A stretch of 64,000 bases of DNA. Origin: Skermanella rosea. Lineage in GTDB: Bacteria > Pseudomonadota > Alphaproteobacteria > Azospirillales > Azospirillaceae. Each line of letters opens with the position of its first letter. Position 1 is the first letter of the stretch. Below, in pieces: positions 1 to 8,195 of this stretch. The position numbers and the translations under genes were made by a program. The notes below the pieces were generated by a model. It searched no databases, had not been told where the DNA came from, and saw only the letters and a list, made by a program, of their open reading frames with translations. The DNA is taken from positions 186,001-250,000 of the forward strand of contig NZ_CP086114.1 of the NCBI RefSeq assembly GCF_016806835.2, written 5' to 3'.

Positions 1-1148
1 TCCATCAAAGGTCTACCGGGCAGGTTGGCGATGCGTCCATTCTCGATGAAGAGTGTCACATGGTGGCGGCCATCCTCGCCAGTCTCCCAGCCGAGGGCAT
101 CGCCGTTCGAGACGAAGTTGTACGAGCGTGCAGCATCCAGCCCAAAGCCCAGCCGCCGCTCGATCTCGCTCTTGATCCAGTCGAGGCCCCTGTCGTCGAT
201 CGTGTATTTGAACCGGGCGCGAGACCGGTCCTTGCGATCGCCGTAATCCCGCTGAACCCCCATGACCGCATCGCAGACTGCCAGAATGTCACCTGGCTTC
301 ACAAAACCGATGAAATCGGCCAGACGCGGATATGTCGCGGGCGCCTGATCCGTGCGCCCCATGCCACCGCCGATCACAACGTTGAAACCCTTCAAGCCCG
401 TTTCGTCAGCGATAGCGATGAACCCCAGATCCTGAGCGTAAACGTCGATATCGTTGATCGGCGGGATGGCGAAGCCGATCTTGAACTTCCGCGGCATATA
501 GGTGCGCCCATAGAACGGTTCCTCTGGTTCGGAGGACGCCACGCGCTCCTGGCCATACCAGATCTCATGATACGCCCTCATCCGCGGGATGGCATGATCG
601 CTGGCCCGCTTGGCCAAGTCATAAACTTCGGCATGCAGCGCGGACAGATGCGGATTGACGGAACACATCACACCGCGGGCATCGTCGCCGCACGCTGCGA
701 TCGTGTCGAGCAATACATCATGGAGCCCCTGGAGCGTTGCTCTCAGATCGTGCTTGAGCAACCAGTGGAACTGGAAGGTTTGCCGCGTCGTCAGCCGCAG
801 CGTCTCCTGGCCATAGGCGCGGGCAAGTTCGTCCATCTTCAGCCATTGTGCCGGTGTGCACACCCCCCCCGGAAGGCGTACGCGGGCCATGAATTGATAG
901 GCGGGTTCGAGCTTCTGGCGCCTGCGCTCGTCACGCAGATCACGGTCATCCTGCTGATAGATGCCGTGAAACTTCATGAGCTTGGTATCGTTAGCCGAGA
1001 CGGCCCCCGTGAGACGGTCGAGCAGCCCCTGGGAGATCGTGCCGCGAAGATGGTCGCTCGACGCCTTCAGGCTTTCATCCGGGCCGAGACGATCCAGAGG
1101 CTGCGACAGGTCGCGGCTGCGGTCGGACGGTGAGAGGGTCACGGTCAT
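1..1148 (-). CDS. cysI: Sulfite reductase (NADPH) hemoprotein beta subunit, 3' end outside window
   Basis: The reverse strand is open from an ATG at 1148 to the window edge, so about 382 N-terminal residues are visible of a family usually near 570. The product carries the CysI N-terminal hallmarks: LMKFHGIYQQDDRDLR near residue 60, an RVRLPGGV stretch, and TLRLTTRQTFQFHW, followed by the ferredoxin-like sulfite reductase repeat with GFNVVIGGGMGRT. CysI carries siroheme and a 4Fe-4S cluster and reduces sulfite to sulfide with electrons from CysJ. The siroheme/cluster cysteines lie beyond the edge. It starts 26 bases after the cysJ stop, so the two are one operon in the order cysJ-cysI. The plus-strand ORF over this region is an antisense shadow. 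Confidence 0.93.
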   Translation of the reverse strand, partial: MTVTLSPSDRSRDLSQPLDRLGPDESLKASSDHLRGTISQGLLDRLTGAVSANDTKLMKFHGIYQQDDRDLRDERRRQKLEPAYQFMARVRLPGGVCTPAQWLKMDELARAYGQETLRLTTRQTFQFHWLLKHDLRATLQGLHDVLLDTIAACGDDARGVMCSVNPHLSALHAEVYDLAKRASDHAIPRMRAYHEIWYGQERVASSEPEEPFYGRTYMPRKFKIGFAIPPINDIDVYAQDLGFIAIADETGLKGFNVVIGGGMGRTDQAPATYPRLADFIGFVKPGDILAVCDAVMGVQRDYGDRKDRSRARFKYTIDDRGLDWIKSEIERRLGFGLDAARSYNFVSNGDALGWETGEDGRHHVTLFIENGRIANLPGRPLM

Positions 1149-1174
1149 GTTGCTATTCTCAATAAACATAGGAC

Positions 1175-3022
1175 TCAATAAACATCGCGCTGATATCGGC
1201 CATCTCGCTGAAGACGCTGGAGATAATCTTCCGCCGCGGCGGCACCGATGCCGCCTTCCTCCGCCACGATTGCCGCCAGCGTCAGGTGAACATCGGGAGC
1301 CAGCCGTGCCGCGTCGCCGCAAACATAGAGATGCGCACCTTCCTCAAGCCAGGCGAACACGTCGCGGGCATGCTCCTTGAGCCGGTGCTGCACGTAGATC
1401 CTGGCCTCGCCATCGGCGTGCCGGTCGCGCGAGAAGGCCACATCCATGCGGGTGAGAATCCCGTCCTTGATGAGTGTCTGCCATTCGGTCTGGTAAAGGA
1501 AATCGGTCCGGAAGTTGCGCTCGCCGAGGAAAAGCCAGGATTGTCCGGATGCGCCGCGCGCCTCACGCTCCTGCATGAATGCGCGGTAAGGCGCAACGCC
1601 GGTCCCGGCACCGATCATAATGATGGGGACATCGTCAGCGGGCAGCCGGAAATGCGGGTTCTTCTGGATGTAGACCGGCAACAGCCCATCCAGTTCGCCG
1701 TGCGTGGCCAGATGACCGGATGCCACGCCTAAGCGCGGTTCGCCGTGAAGATCGTAGCGGACGGTTGAGACGGTAAGGTGCACTTCGTCCGGAGCGACGG
1801 CAAGACTTGATGCAATGGAATAGAGCCGTGGTTGAAGCGGCCGCAGGCCGGCGACAAAGGTTTCGGCATCGACTCTATTCACCGGGAACTGTCGGATCAC
1901 ATCGATGATGTGGTGGTTGCGGATAAAAGATGCGCGCTCGCTGGCATGGTCGGCCTGTGTCAGTCGCACCAGCGCGTCCGCATCCGAGATCCTGGCCCAG
2001 TGATCCAGAAAGCGCGGGGTCAGGGTGGTAATCTCAAGGCCCGATCGCAGGGTGTCACCCAGCGCAGTTGATCCACCCTTGGTCTTGACCGGCGTCGAAG
2101 GTGCCAAGTCGAGAGCGGTCAAAACCGCATCGACTGTGGACGGATCGTTGCTCGGCATGAATCCGAGTGCGTCGCCCGGTTCATAGCTCAGGCCGGAACC
2201 TTCGAGCGACAGTTCGACATGCCGCGTCTCCTTAGACGAGCCGCGTCCCGTCAGGACAATGTTCTCGATGATGGTAGCCGGAAACAGGTTGCGCTTGTCG
2301 AAGACCGCAACTTGCGCTTGAGCCGATGAGACAGGCTGAGCAGGATTGGTGGAGGCGCCGGTGTGGGATCGTCGATTATCGAGACTTGCCGCAATCTCGG
2401 CGATCCAGGCCGCCGCCGGCTCGTCATAGTCCACGTCGCAGTCTAGCCTGGGCTTCAGCCGCTGCGCGCCGAGCTCTTCAAAGCGGCGGTCGAGGCGTTT
2501 CCCGGCTTCGCAGAAGTATTCGTAGGTGGAGTCGCCGAGCGCCAGGACCGCGAAGCGGAGATTGGGCAGCTTCGGAGCCTTGTGTCCCTCGATGAACTCG
2601 AAAAATCCAGCGGCGGACTGCGGCGGATCGCCCTCGCCATAGGTACTTGCGATAATTACAAGATCCTGCTCGTCCTTGAGCTGCCGGCACTTGTACACGG
2701 CCATGTCATGCATCGTGACGCTCAGACCACGTGCCTTTGCCTGATCTGTCAGAGTTGCCGCCAGGGCGGCACTGTTACCGGTTTCGGTTCCATAGAGGAT
2801 CGTCACTGTCCGGGTGCTGGATGCGGTCGGCGGATCGGAGATGGGGGCTGCCAGTACGGGGCAGCCACCGGGAACCAAATCAGCCCTGGCAGCGTAGTCG
2901 AGCCCAGCGAAGAAACCGCTGACCCAGGTGGTCTGCGCTGGATTGAGGGAGGTCGTCAGAGCCATGAGCTGCTGCCACTGGATCTCGTTCAATCCGGAAC
3001 CGCGGTGTTCTGAGTCGCTCAT
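1175..3022 (-). CDS. cysJ: Sulfite reductase (NADPH) flavoprotein alpha subunit
   Basis: This 615-residue protein has the CysJ layout: an N-terminal leader, a flavodoxin-like FMN domain beginning at VTILYGTETGNS (about residue 75), a linker, an FAD-binding domain with RLYSIASS, and a C-terminal NADPH-binding domain with MIGAGTGVAPYRAFMQ, ending in the family-typical DVY. It passes electrons from NADPH through FAD and FMN to the CysI hemoprotein in assimilatory sulfate reduction. The ATG at 3022 is preferred to a TTG nine bases upstream because a GGAG lies about nine bases before it. It is the promoter-proximal gene of cysJI and faces a divergent LysR gene. Confidence 0.93.
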   Translation of the reverse strand: MSDSEHRGSGLNEIQWQQLMALTTSLNPAQTTWVSGFFAGLDYAARADLVPGGCPVLAAPISDPPTASSTRTVTILYGTETGNSAALAATLTDQAKARGLSVTMHDMAVYKCRQLKDEQDLVIIASTYGEGDPPQSAAGFFEFIEGHKAPKLPNLRFAVLALGDSTYEYFCEAGKRLDRRFEELGAQRLKPRLDCDVDYDEPAAAWIAEIAASLDNRRSHTGASTNPAQPVSSAQAQVAVFDKRNLFPATIIENIVLTGRGSSKETRHVELSLEGSGLSYEPGDALGFMPSNDPSTVDAVLTALDLAPSTPVKTKGGSTALGDTLRSGLEITTLTPRFLDHWARISDADALVRLTQADHASERASFIRNHHIIDVIRQFPVNRVDAETFVAGLRPLQPRLYSIASSLAVAPDEVHLTVSTVRYDLHGEPRLGVASGHLATHGELDGLLPVYIQKNPHFRLPADDVPIIMIGAGTGVAPYRAFMQEREARGASGQSWLFLGERNFRTDFLYQTEWQTLIKDGILTRMDVAFSRDRHADGEARIYVQHRLKEHARDVFAWLEEGAHLYVCGDAARLAPDVHLTLAAIVAEEGGIGAAAAEDYLQRLQRDGRYQRDVY

Positions 3023-3183
3023 GTCCTCCAACTCCGTGCGCCGTGTCTTTCAAGCCAAGCCTGTCGGTACACTCTATTTAACATAGCAGTTAGGTTATTT
3101 ATCTGTTTCCTACTACGATCGTGCCGTACATCCTCGCAGCTAACCAATGAATTTTGATTGAAAATATGAGCAATAATATTCAT

Positions 3184-4086
3184 ATGAAAGTGATGGACAT
3201 CAACCTGGCCCGCACCTTTCTCGAAGTCCTGGCGAGTGGCAGCTTCGGCACCGCAGCAGAGCGTTTGCACCTGACCCAGACGGCCGTAAGTGCTCGGATC
3301 CGTGCGCTGGAGGATCAGCTTGGCCGCCGGTTGTTCGTCCGCAATAAGTCGGGGGCGCGTCTGACGCCTGCCGGAGAGCGCTTTGTCCACCACGCCATGA
3401 CCCTCATTCAGGTGTGGGAGCATGCGCGCTATCAGGTGGCCCTTCCGCCGGGGCGGGAGGATGTCGTCAGTCTTGGCGGTGAACTCACCTTATGGCATCC
3501 GCTACTGTCCGACTGGCTTATCTGGATGCATCAGGAATGTCCTGAGTTCGCGCTGCGGGCGGAAGTTGACAGCCCGGCACGCCTGCTCGACAGGGTGCAG
3601 GAGGGCTCCCTCGATATCGCTGTTCTTTACAGCCCGCCACAGCGACAGGACCTTGTCGCCGAATTGATTGCCGATGAAAAGCTTATCATGGTGACCAGCG
3701 CTCCAGATGGCACGATGACCCCGGGGCAGTACATTTATGTCGATTGGGGGCCGACCTTCGCGGCGAACCATCAGGCTGCTTTCCCTGAACTTGCCAGCCC
3801 ACCGGTATCGATCTCGCTCGGGCCTCTCGCCCTGGCTTATCTCCTGACGGCCGGCGGCTCGGGTTACTTCAGGATCGGTACCGTCAATCCCTTTCTTGCC
3901 GACGGCCGCCTGCGGCGGGTGACCAAAACTCCGGAATTTTCGCACTCGGCCTATGCCGTCTACGCGACCCGTCGCGATGGAACGGTCATCAACCGCGCGC
4001 TTGACGGACTGAGAACCGTCGCTTCCGGCCGTGAACTTCCGGGGCCTGCAGGTATCATTGGATCACAGCCGCCAATGATTAGTTAA
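3184..4086 (+). CDS. LysR-family transcriptional regulator divergent from cysJI
   Basis: About 300 residues. The N-terminus is a classic LysR winged helix: ARTFLEVLASGSFGTAAERL, then QTAVSARIRALEDQLGRRLF and LTPAGERF. The C-terminal two thirds resemble the LysR substrate-binding fold with a ligand loop near LLTAGGSGYFR. Several in-frame starts exist (TTG 3154, ATG 3166, 3184, 3193); none has a clear ribosome site, and 3184 or 3193 best fits the usual LysR N-terminus. It is divergent from cysJI, with about 160 bases between, so regulation of sulfite reduction is a reasonable inference. It is not an obvious CysB by sequence. Confidence 0.85.
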   Translation: MKVMDINLARTFLEVLASGSFGTAAERLHLTQTAVSARIRALEDQLGRRLFVRNKSGARLTPAGERFVHHAMTLIQVWEHARYQVALPPGREDVVSLGGELTLWHPLLSDWLIWMHQECPEFALRAEVDSPARLLDRVQEGSLDIAVLYSPPQRQDLVAELIADEKLIMVTSAPDGTMTPGQYIYVDWGPTFAANHQAAFPELASPPVSISLGPLALAYLLTAGGSGYFRIGTVNPFLADGRLRRVTKTPEFSHSAYAVYATRRDGTVINRALDGLRTVASGRELPGPAGIIGSQPPMIS

Positions 4087-4193
4087 CCGGCGTGAAGTTT
4101 TACTTCATGTCCATTGTAGAAGCCCAGTGTCGGTCCGGACGGGACTCGGTTTGATCCGGCTGTTGCCGTCATGAGCTACCGCCCGGATTGGCC

Positions 4194-4475
4194 TCAGCGG
4201 GAGGCGGCCGTAATCATGGGTGTCAATGCATAGATCCCGAATATCGTTGCCCCCAGCAGCGTGAGCATGACCCGGAACAGCATCCGCCAGCCGGATCCGG
4301 CGCGCTGAAGGCCGAGGAAGTGCGTGAGGATCTGGTCGGCCTTGAAGTTGGCGGTCATCAGCACGAGACCGATCCCGAGCAAACCAATGCTGCCCTCTCC
4401 GCCAGGCCTTCCAGCCAGGAGGGAAACGGCTGTGAGGCCCATCAGAATGGCCCAGGTACGTGTCAGGACAGTCAT
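4194..4475 (-). CDS. norF: NorF-like small membrane protein (cytochrome oxidase subunit IV-like)
   Basis: A 93-residue protein with three predicted hydrophobic helices (WAILMGLTAVSLLAG; GLLGIGLVLMTANFKADQIL; MLFRVMLTLLGATIFGIYAL). The middle helix followed by KADQILTHFLGLQ resembles the small subunit IV-like NorF proteins that accompany nitric oxide reductase. It begins 3 bases after the stop of the NorE-like gene, in the same operon. Known NorF proteins support nitric oxide reductase activity and are not catalytic. The norCB catalytic genes are not in the window, so the functional link rests on the neighbour and on size and topology. Confidence 0.7.
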   Translation of the reverse strand: MTVLTRTWAILMGLTAVSLLAGRPGGEGSIGLLGIGLVLMTANFKADQILTHFLGLQRAGSGWRMLFRVMLTLLGATIFGIYALTPMITAASR

Positions 4476-4478
4476 GGC

Positions 4479-5129
4479 TCACCTCAGCAGATATACCAGG
4501 GGGTAGAGCAGCACCCAGATCAGGTCAACCATGTGCCAGAAGGCGGCACCGGTTTCCATGTTCTCCGGACTGTCACGCCAGGTGACGATGCCCAGGATAA
4601 TCAGGCCCATGACCACGTGCAGCGCGTGAAAGCCGGTCATCAGGTAGTAGAGCTGGAAGAACATGTCGGTTTCGGGTGTGAACCCCTGGCCGATCTTGTC
4701 GGCGTATTCCACGACCTTGATCGCGAGGAACACCCCGCCGAATGCCATGGCGCCCAGCATGGCCGTCCGGTGGCTACGGTTTGGTACGATTGGGCTCGAC
4801 GCCCTGCGCTGGACGGCGACAGCGACGAGCCAGCCGCTGGTCACGAGGACCATGGTGTTCAACCCACCGAGAAGACCGTCCAGATGGGCCTGCGAGGCAT
4901 CGAAAGTCACCGGGTCAAGAGCGCGCGCCACCGCGAACCCGACGAACAGGGCGCCGAACACCGCCAACTCACCCAGGATCAGGATCCACATCATGGGATT
5001 GCCGGGCAGACTGGACAGCGGCCCCCAGTCGCCGGCTTCGGCCTGCCCGCCCTGGTCGGGGGAAGCGAATTCGCTGGAGGAAGGGAGGCGCTCTCGCGGC
5101 CAGGTGTTCGGATCCTCCTCAGGCGACAT
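4479..5129 (-). CDS. norE: NorE-like cytochrome c oxidase subunit III family protein
   Basis: 216 residues with a hydrophilic N-terminus (about 35 residues) and five hydrophobic helices. The stretches NPMMWILILGELAVFGALF, YYLMTGFHALHVVMGLIILG and AAFWHMVDLIWVLLYPLVYL match the subunit III/NorE pattern, including the conserved GFHALHV and WHMVDLIW elements. It is a membrane accessory factor for nitric oxide reductase in denitrifiers. Its first 11 bases overlap the end of the upstream small gene, implying translational coupling. It could instead belong to another heme-copper oxidase, but no catalytic oxidase subunit is nearby. Confidence 0.8.
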   Translation of the reverse strand: MSPEEDPNTWPRERLPSSSEFASPDQGGQAEAGDWGPLSSLPGNPMMWILILGELAVFGALFVGFAVARALDPVTFDASQAHLDGLLGGLNTMVLVTSGWLVAVAVQRRASSPIVPNRSHRTAMLGAMAFGGVFLAIKVVEYADKIGQGFTPETDMFFQLYYLMTGFHALHVVMGLIILGIVTWRDSPENMETGAAFWHMVDLIWVLLYPLVYLLR

Positions 5130-5397
5130 CGAGCACGCGCCCGTGGGAGTCCATCGACAGAACGGATTGCTGCGCCCGATAGCGAAACGTCACCCTGCTT
5201 CTGCCTATGTCCTCCTCCGTTCCTCGCTCGTACATTTGATAGAGAACGCCCTTTCTCAGTTCCTCCATGAAGAATCCAGGTGCCAGGCCCAGGAGCGGTG
5301 CGACAGCCTCGGCATCGGAGACGAGATCCCCGGCCGTATCATGCCCGGCTACCTTCCTGCCGATGATCTCTGTCAGACCTGTTTGCAATTTCGCCAT
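5119..5397 (-). CDS. Small conserved protein heading the norEF operon (DUF6522-like)
   Basis: 92 residues, soluble, with no cysteine motif or membrane segment. Its features are a GFFMEELRKGVLYQMYERGTEED core followed by a basic beta-rich tail (SRVTFRYRAQQSVLSMD). I recognise it as resembling short proteins, annotated DUF6522, found next to norE genes; that family name is from memory and unverified. It overlaps the norE start by 11 bases and is the first gene of a three-gene operon. The role is unknown; an accessory function in nitric oxide reduction is inferred from position only. Confidence 0.6.
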   Translation of the reverse strand: MAKLQTGLTEIIGRKVAGHDTAGDLVSDAEAVAPLLGLAPGFFMEELRKGVLYQMYERGTEEDIGRSRVTFRYRAQQSVLSMDSHGRVLDVA

Positions 5398-5527
5398 GCA
5401 TTGGCCCTCAATAGAGATTGGTTAAACATGGGTACGGCCCTGCATCCGCCATCCTACTTGATAAATGTAAAATGCTGAGCGAGGCCCGACCCGAAGACGA
5501 CAGTACGCTCGAATCTATCCGGCCTAT

Positions 5528-5541
5528 TTGATCGTGCTCAA
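5528..5541. promoter_or_regulatory. FNR/NnrR-type site (TTG-N8-CAA)
   Basis: The 14-mer TTGATCGTGCTCAA fits the FNR/FixK/NnrR consensus TTGAT-N4-ATCAA with a single mismatch and keeps the essential TTG-N8-CAA. It lies about 130 bases before the norEF operon start (minus strand) and about 80 bases before the SDR start (plus strand). Activation by a Crp/Fnr-family nitric oxide or oxygen sensor would fit the nor genes. The distance to either start is plausible only with a leader of some tens of bases. Confidence 0.5.
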
Positions 5542-5621
5542 ATCTCTGGCGCAGATATCTGCTATCAATCTGCCCGGAAGCTCGCTTAACCAAGCTTTCA
5601 TCGAAGGACAGGAGCCTGGAA

Positions 5622-6374
5622 ATGTCGAGGGTGCTCGAGGGAAAAGTTGCCGTCATCACCGGTGCCAGCACCGGGATCGGCCGGGCGGTTTCCGAGCGCT
5701 ACCTGGCCGCAGGCGCGCGCATAGTCGTTTTCGCTCGCGACCGGGAAGGGCTGGAGGCGATCCGTGCCACCGATCCGGATGCTGTTCTCGTCGTTGCCGG
5801 CGACGTCACAAAGACAGCCGACTTGCAGAGGTTAGTGGACGATACCGTATTACACTACGGCAACGTCGATATAGTCGTGCCGAACGCCGGCATGGCCAAG
5901 GTGGTGTCCTTCGCGGACAGCACCGAGGAGGCGATCCATGAGCAATTCAGCGTCAACTTCGTGGGCGCCGTGCAGACCGCCCGGCTGTTCCTGCCGCACA
6001 TCAATCAGGGCGGTTCGATCCTGTTCAACACCAGCTTCCTGACCCAGGTCGGCTTTCCCGGGCTTGCCATCTACAGCGCCAGCAAGGCGGCTCTGAAATC
6101 GGTTACCCAGACGCTGGCGGCGGAACTGGGGCCGCAGGGTATCCGCGTCAACGCGATCGCGCCCGGGCCGATCGCCACGCCGCTATGGGGCAAGGTTGGA
6201 CTTCAGCCGGACACGCTGCAGGCCGTTGCGGAACAGATCAACGCCAGGCTGATGCCCGGCCAGTTCGGCAAGCCCGAGGATATCGCCGAGGTGGCCGTTT
6301 TCCTCGCTTCCGACGGCGCCCGCAACATCTACGGCCAGGAGATCGTAATCGACGGCGGCTATACGGTCGGCTGA
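5622..6374 (+). CDS. SDR-family oxidoreductase
   Basis: A 250-residue classical short-chain dehydrogenase. The Rossmann motif TGASTGIGRAV is at residues 13-23, NAG (PNAGMAK) near 90, the catalytic Ser in FNTSFLTQ near 138, and the YSASK catalytic Tyr/Lys near 153-157. It ends in the family-typical QEIVIDGGYTVG. It reduces or oxidises an alcohol/ketone with NAD(P); the substrate cannot be read from sequence. AGGAGCC supports the ATG at 5622. It is a single gene, divergent from norEF and sharing the intergenic region with the TTG-N8-CAA site. Confidence 0.88.
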   Translation: MSRVLEGKVAVITGASTGIGRAVSERYLAAGARIVVFARDREGLEAIRATDPDAVLVVAGDVTKTADLQRLVDDTVLHYGNVDIVVPNAGMAKVVSFADSTEEAIHEQFSVNFVGAVQTARLFLPHINQGGSILFNTSFLTQVGFPGLAIYSASKAALKSVTQTLAAELGPQGIRVNAIAPGPIATPLWGKVGLQPDTLQAVAEQINARLMPGQFGKPEDIAEVAVFLASDGARNIYGQEIVIDGGYTVG

Positions 6375-6671
6375 TCGGCAGTAGCGGCCGGATCTAGCGG
6401 CTTCGCAGCCCTGGAGTCGGTCGTCTCAAACGTCCAGCCTGATCCTCGTCCAGGTTAACATTACGTTAACCAACCTGACGTTAACCAGCCTCTGAAACTT
6501 TCAGCTCTCCCGCCTAGCGCCCTCTCGGAGCCTTGGGAGGCGCTCCGTCCTGCCTGAAGAAAGTAACGCCCATGGGTACTCGTATCCGCCAAAAAATCGC
6601 ACAGCTATCCGGCGCAGAACGGCGAGGGGCAGTCCGCAGAGAGCTATAGCGGAATTTGGGTGACGAGGTGT
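6375..6671. other. Intergenic stretch with GTTAAC repeats
   Basis: There is no convincing gene. Around 6453-6486 the hexamer GTTAAC occurs three times, twice within an ACGTTAACC unit spaced 15 bases apart. The remainder looks like decayed sequence leading into the transposase remnant. I see no terminator with a T-run after the SDR stop. Confidence 0.4.
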
Positions 6672-6878
6672 TCAGGCGGCGCTCTGTGATGTCGGCACGC
6701 TGACCTCGATGCCGTCGCGGAATTTGACGCCATGAATGATTTTGGGCAACTGGTTTTCGCCCTGAAGTCGCCGCCAGGTTCTGGATGCTGCCGCGATCAG
6801 CTTGAAGACCATGAGCTTGGCGGTGTCCTGCGAGAGCGCGCCCTTGGTGCGGATCGTTCGGTGCCGGACCGTCCTGCG
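6672..6878 (-). pseudogene. C-terminal remnant of an IS256-family transposase
   Basis: The last 68 codons on the minus strand read as the typical IS256/mutator transposase tail: VRHRTIRTKGALSQDTAKLM, then MVFKLIAAASRTWRRLQGEN, then QLPKIIHGVKFRDGIEV. Upstream of about 6878 the homology ends abruptly and the sequence becomes unrelated, so roughly 330 residues including the catalytic DDE domain are missing. No inverted repeats could be identified. It is an inert scar of an earlier insertion and sits directly beside repeat copy A. Confidence 0.75.
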
Positions 6879-6950
6879 CGCCCGCTGATGCGTGCGGGCG
6901 GATGCCTGAAGGCAGGATGGGAAAGAGAACGAAATCCTGGCCGGCCAGGT

Positions 6951-7181
6951 TTGCACCCGTTCCGGTGAGATTGCGCATAGTAATCGCTGCCACAACACAG
7001 AAATGAAATGATCCTTCGTCCAACCTTTCGAAGCCGCGGCCGTCGGTCGCAGTGACGAGGGTCATCGCCTGCGGCGGGATCTGCGCGTGATACGGCGTCG
7101 CATCGTGGTCCTTGACCGGATCGTGGTCCTTGACCGGATCGTGGTTTGACAATTGAAAGGCCGCCCTTCGGGGCGGCCTTT
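6951..7181 (+). repeat. Repeated mini transcription unit, copy A (degenerate)
   Basis: This segment is homologous to 15111-15326. Shared parts in order are a promoter-like TTGCAC with 17-base spacing to CGCATA, a moderately conserved middle, the nearly identical AAGCCGCGG...GGCGGGATCT block, a GTGGTCCTTGACCGG motif, GTGGTTTGACAATT, and a GC-rich hairpin terminator. In this copy the Shine-Dalgarno and GTG start of copy B are not preserved, and an 18-base unit ATCGTGGTCCTTGACCGG is present twice in tandem (7107-7142). The stop codon aligned to that of copy B is kept (TGA for TAA). It may be a small RNA gene, or a decayed copy of a peptide-encoding unit. Confidence 0.6.
7156..7181 (+). terminator. 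Intrinsic terminator of repeat copy A
   Basis: An 11-base-pair GC-rich stem (AAAGGCCGCCC paired with GGGCGGCCTTT) with a TTCG tetraloop is followed by CTGTTTCTG. The same hairpin closes copy B. The T-tract is interrupted, so termination may be partial; the symmetric stem could also act on the other strand. Confidence 0.65.
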
Positions 7182-7262
7182 CTGTTTCTGGGCACCGTAG
7201 ATCATCATGCGTACGTAATGCGGTTCGGATCGGATGATTCCGGCGGACCGGCATCCTTCCTG

Positions 7263-7499
7263 TCATCCGCCACGCAGTTCCGGAGGTCGGCTATCCGCAC
7301 GAAACACAGTCAGGTCGGCGTAGGCCAGAGCAAGGTCGCATTGGAAGTCCTTCAACAGCTTCCTGGCTCGTGCCGCTGCCATCTCATTGCCCCTCCGCTC
7401 CAACACCTTGATGGTCTCGGACAGGCGGGCGATCTGCTCCTCGCCTTCGCGGACACTACGCTCGGCCATGGCGAGCCGAACTCTTTCATACTGGTTCAT
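7263..7499 (-). CDS. Small hypothetical helical protein
   Basis: 78 residues starting at an ATG with a good ribosome site (GGAGAAAGG, five bases upstream). The sequence is strongly alpha-helical and charged: RLAMAERSVREGEEQIARLS, then a KVLERRGNEMAAARARKLLKDF segment that could form a short coiled coil. It has no signal peptide, membrane segment or metal motif. The family is not recognised. It belongs to a run of small minus-strand genes (7263-8546), which together look like an accessory cluster. Confidence 0.6.
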   Translation of the reverse strand: MNQYERVRLAMAERSVREGEEQIARLSETIKVLERRGNEMAAARARKLLKDFQCDLALAYADLTVFRADSRPPELRGG

Positions 7500-7566
7500 G
7501 ATCCTTTCTCCCGGCAGCTGGTCCATCCCGAGATCGCTGGACAAGCCGCAACAGTACAGACGGCGG

Positions 7567-7752
7567 TCAAGACGTGATCGTCTTGATATATATCCTCGGA
7601 ACAGTTGCGTGGGCGACCAGATCGCCGCTTGCCTGGAACCCTCCCGCCAGACCGTTCGTCCGGCGAAGCTCCCATGCGGCCGTCGTCTCGTCACGCACCC
7701 TGAATTCAGGCAAGCTGGCTTTCCCGGACGACCCGTTCATGGTTATCGTCAA
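7567..7752 (-). CDS. Possible very small hypothetical protein
   Basis: A 61-codon ORF from a TTG at 7752 (or 57 from the ATG at 7740) overlapping the end of the next upstream gene by 47 bases. The composition (PEFRVRDETTAAWELRRTNG) is plausible for a real protein and the ORF points the same way as its neighbours. There is no recognised domain and the ribosome site is weak (CCGGAG before TTG). It may be a coincidental ORF. Confidence 0.35.
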   Translation of the reverse strand: MTITMNGSSGKASLPEFRVRDETTAAWELRRTNGLAGGFQASGDLVAHATVPRIYIKTITS

Positions 7753-8089
7753 GGCTCCGGACCCGGTAGAGGTTCTCCGAACCGTCCGGCGGCAGGTGGC
7801 GCACGATTTCGTAGCGGCCTGACGAAACTTCGGGGTTCGACCTGCCCGGCGTGAAATGCACCACCTGTTCGACCGGGTATTTATGATCCTTGACTGCGGA
7901 CAGGGGCTCGGCCGGCATCTGAGCGCGCCGGATTGCCCGACGATCCTCTCCTCGGCCGGCGGGAGGCATCGCAGGTCCCGGTGCTCGGGCCGAACCCCGT
8001 CCGACCAGGGACGCGATCACCAAAGTATCTGTTTGCGTCGCCGGTCCCTTCCTCGCCGCGCGGCGACCTCGTCCGTGTTGAGCTGTCAT
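7706..8089 (-). CDS. Conserved hypothetical protein (FTPGR / YEIVRxLP type)
   Basis: 127 residues from an ATG preceded by GGAGAACTGCC. The first half is basic and low-complexity. The last 55 residues hold a compact beta-rich module: VVHFTPGRSN, then GRYEIVRHLPPDG, then NLYRVRSLDDNHERVVRES. I recognise this pattern from short alphaproteobacterial proteins of unknown function in which the module describes almost the whole protein. The N-terminal extension here is longer than usual, so a later start is possible. No enzyme motif is visible. Confidence 0.6.
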   Translation of the reverse strand: MTAQHGRGRRAARKGPATQTDTLVIASLVGRGSARAPGPAMPPAGRGEDRRAIRRAQMPAEPLSAVKDHKYPVEQVVHFTPGRSNPEVSSGRYEIVRHLPPDGSENLYRVRSLDDNHERVVRESQLA

Positions 8090-8195
8090 GGCAGTTCTCC
8101 AGAGTGTTGGGAATCCATCCGGATGGTTCGGCATGCATCGGATCAGGAGGGCTGCGCTACGCCGAAGCTTCCGAACGGCGAAGCAAGCGCCCAAG

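Noticed and set aside
60-1133. Long plus-strand ORF (357 codons) at the left edge
   Set aside because: It is antisense to cysI, whose minus-strand reading shows strong family motifs; GC-rich codon use creates long shadow frames.
4093-4107. TGAAGT-TTT-ACTTCA hairpin after the LysR gene
   Set aside because: Only six base pairs, AT-rich and no T-run; too weak to call a terminator.
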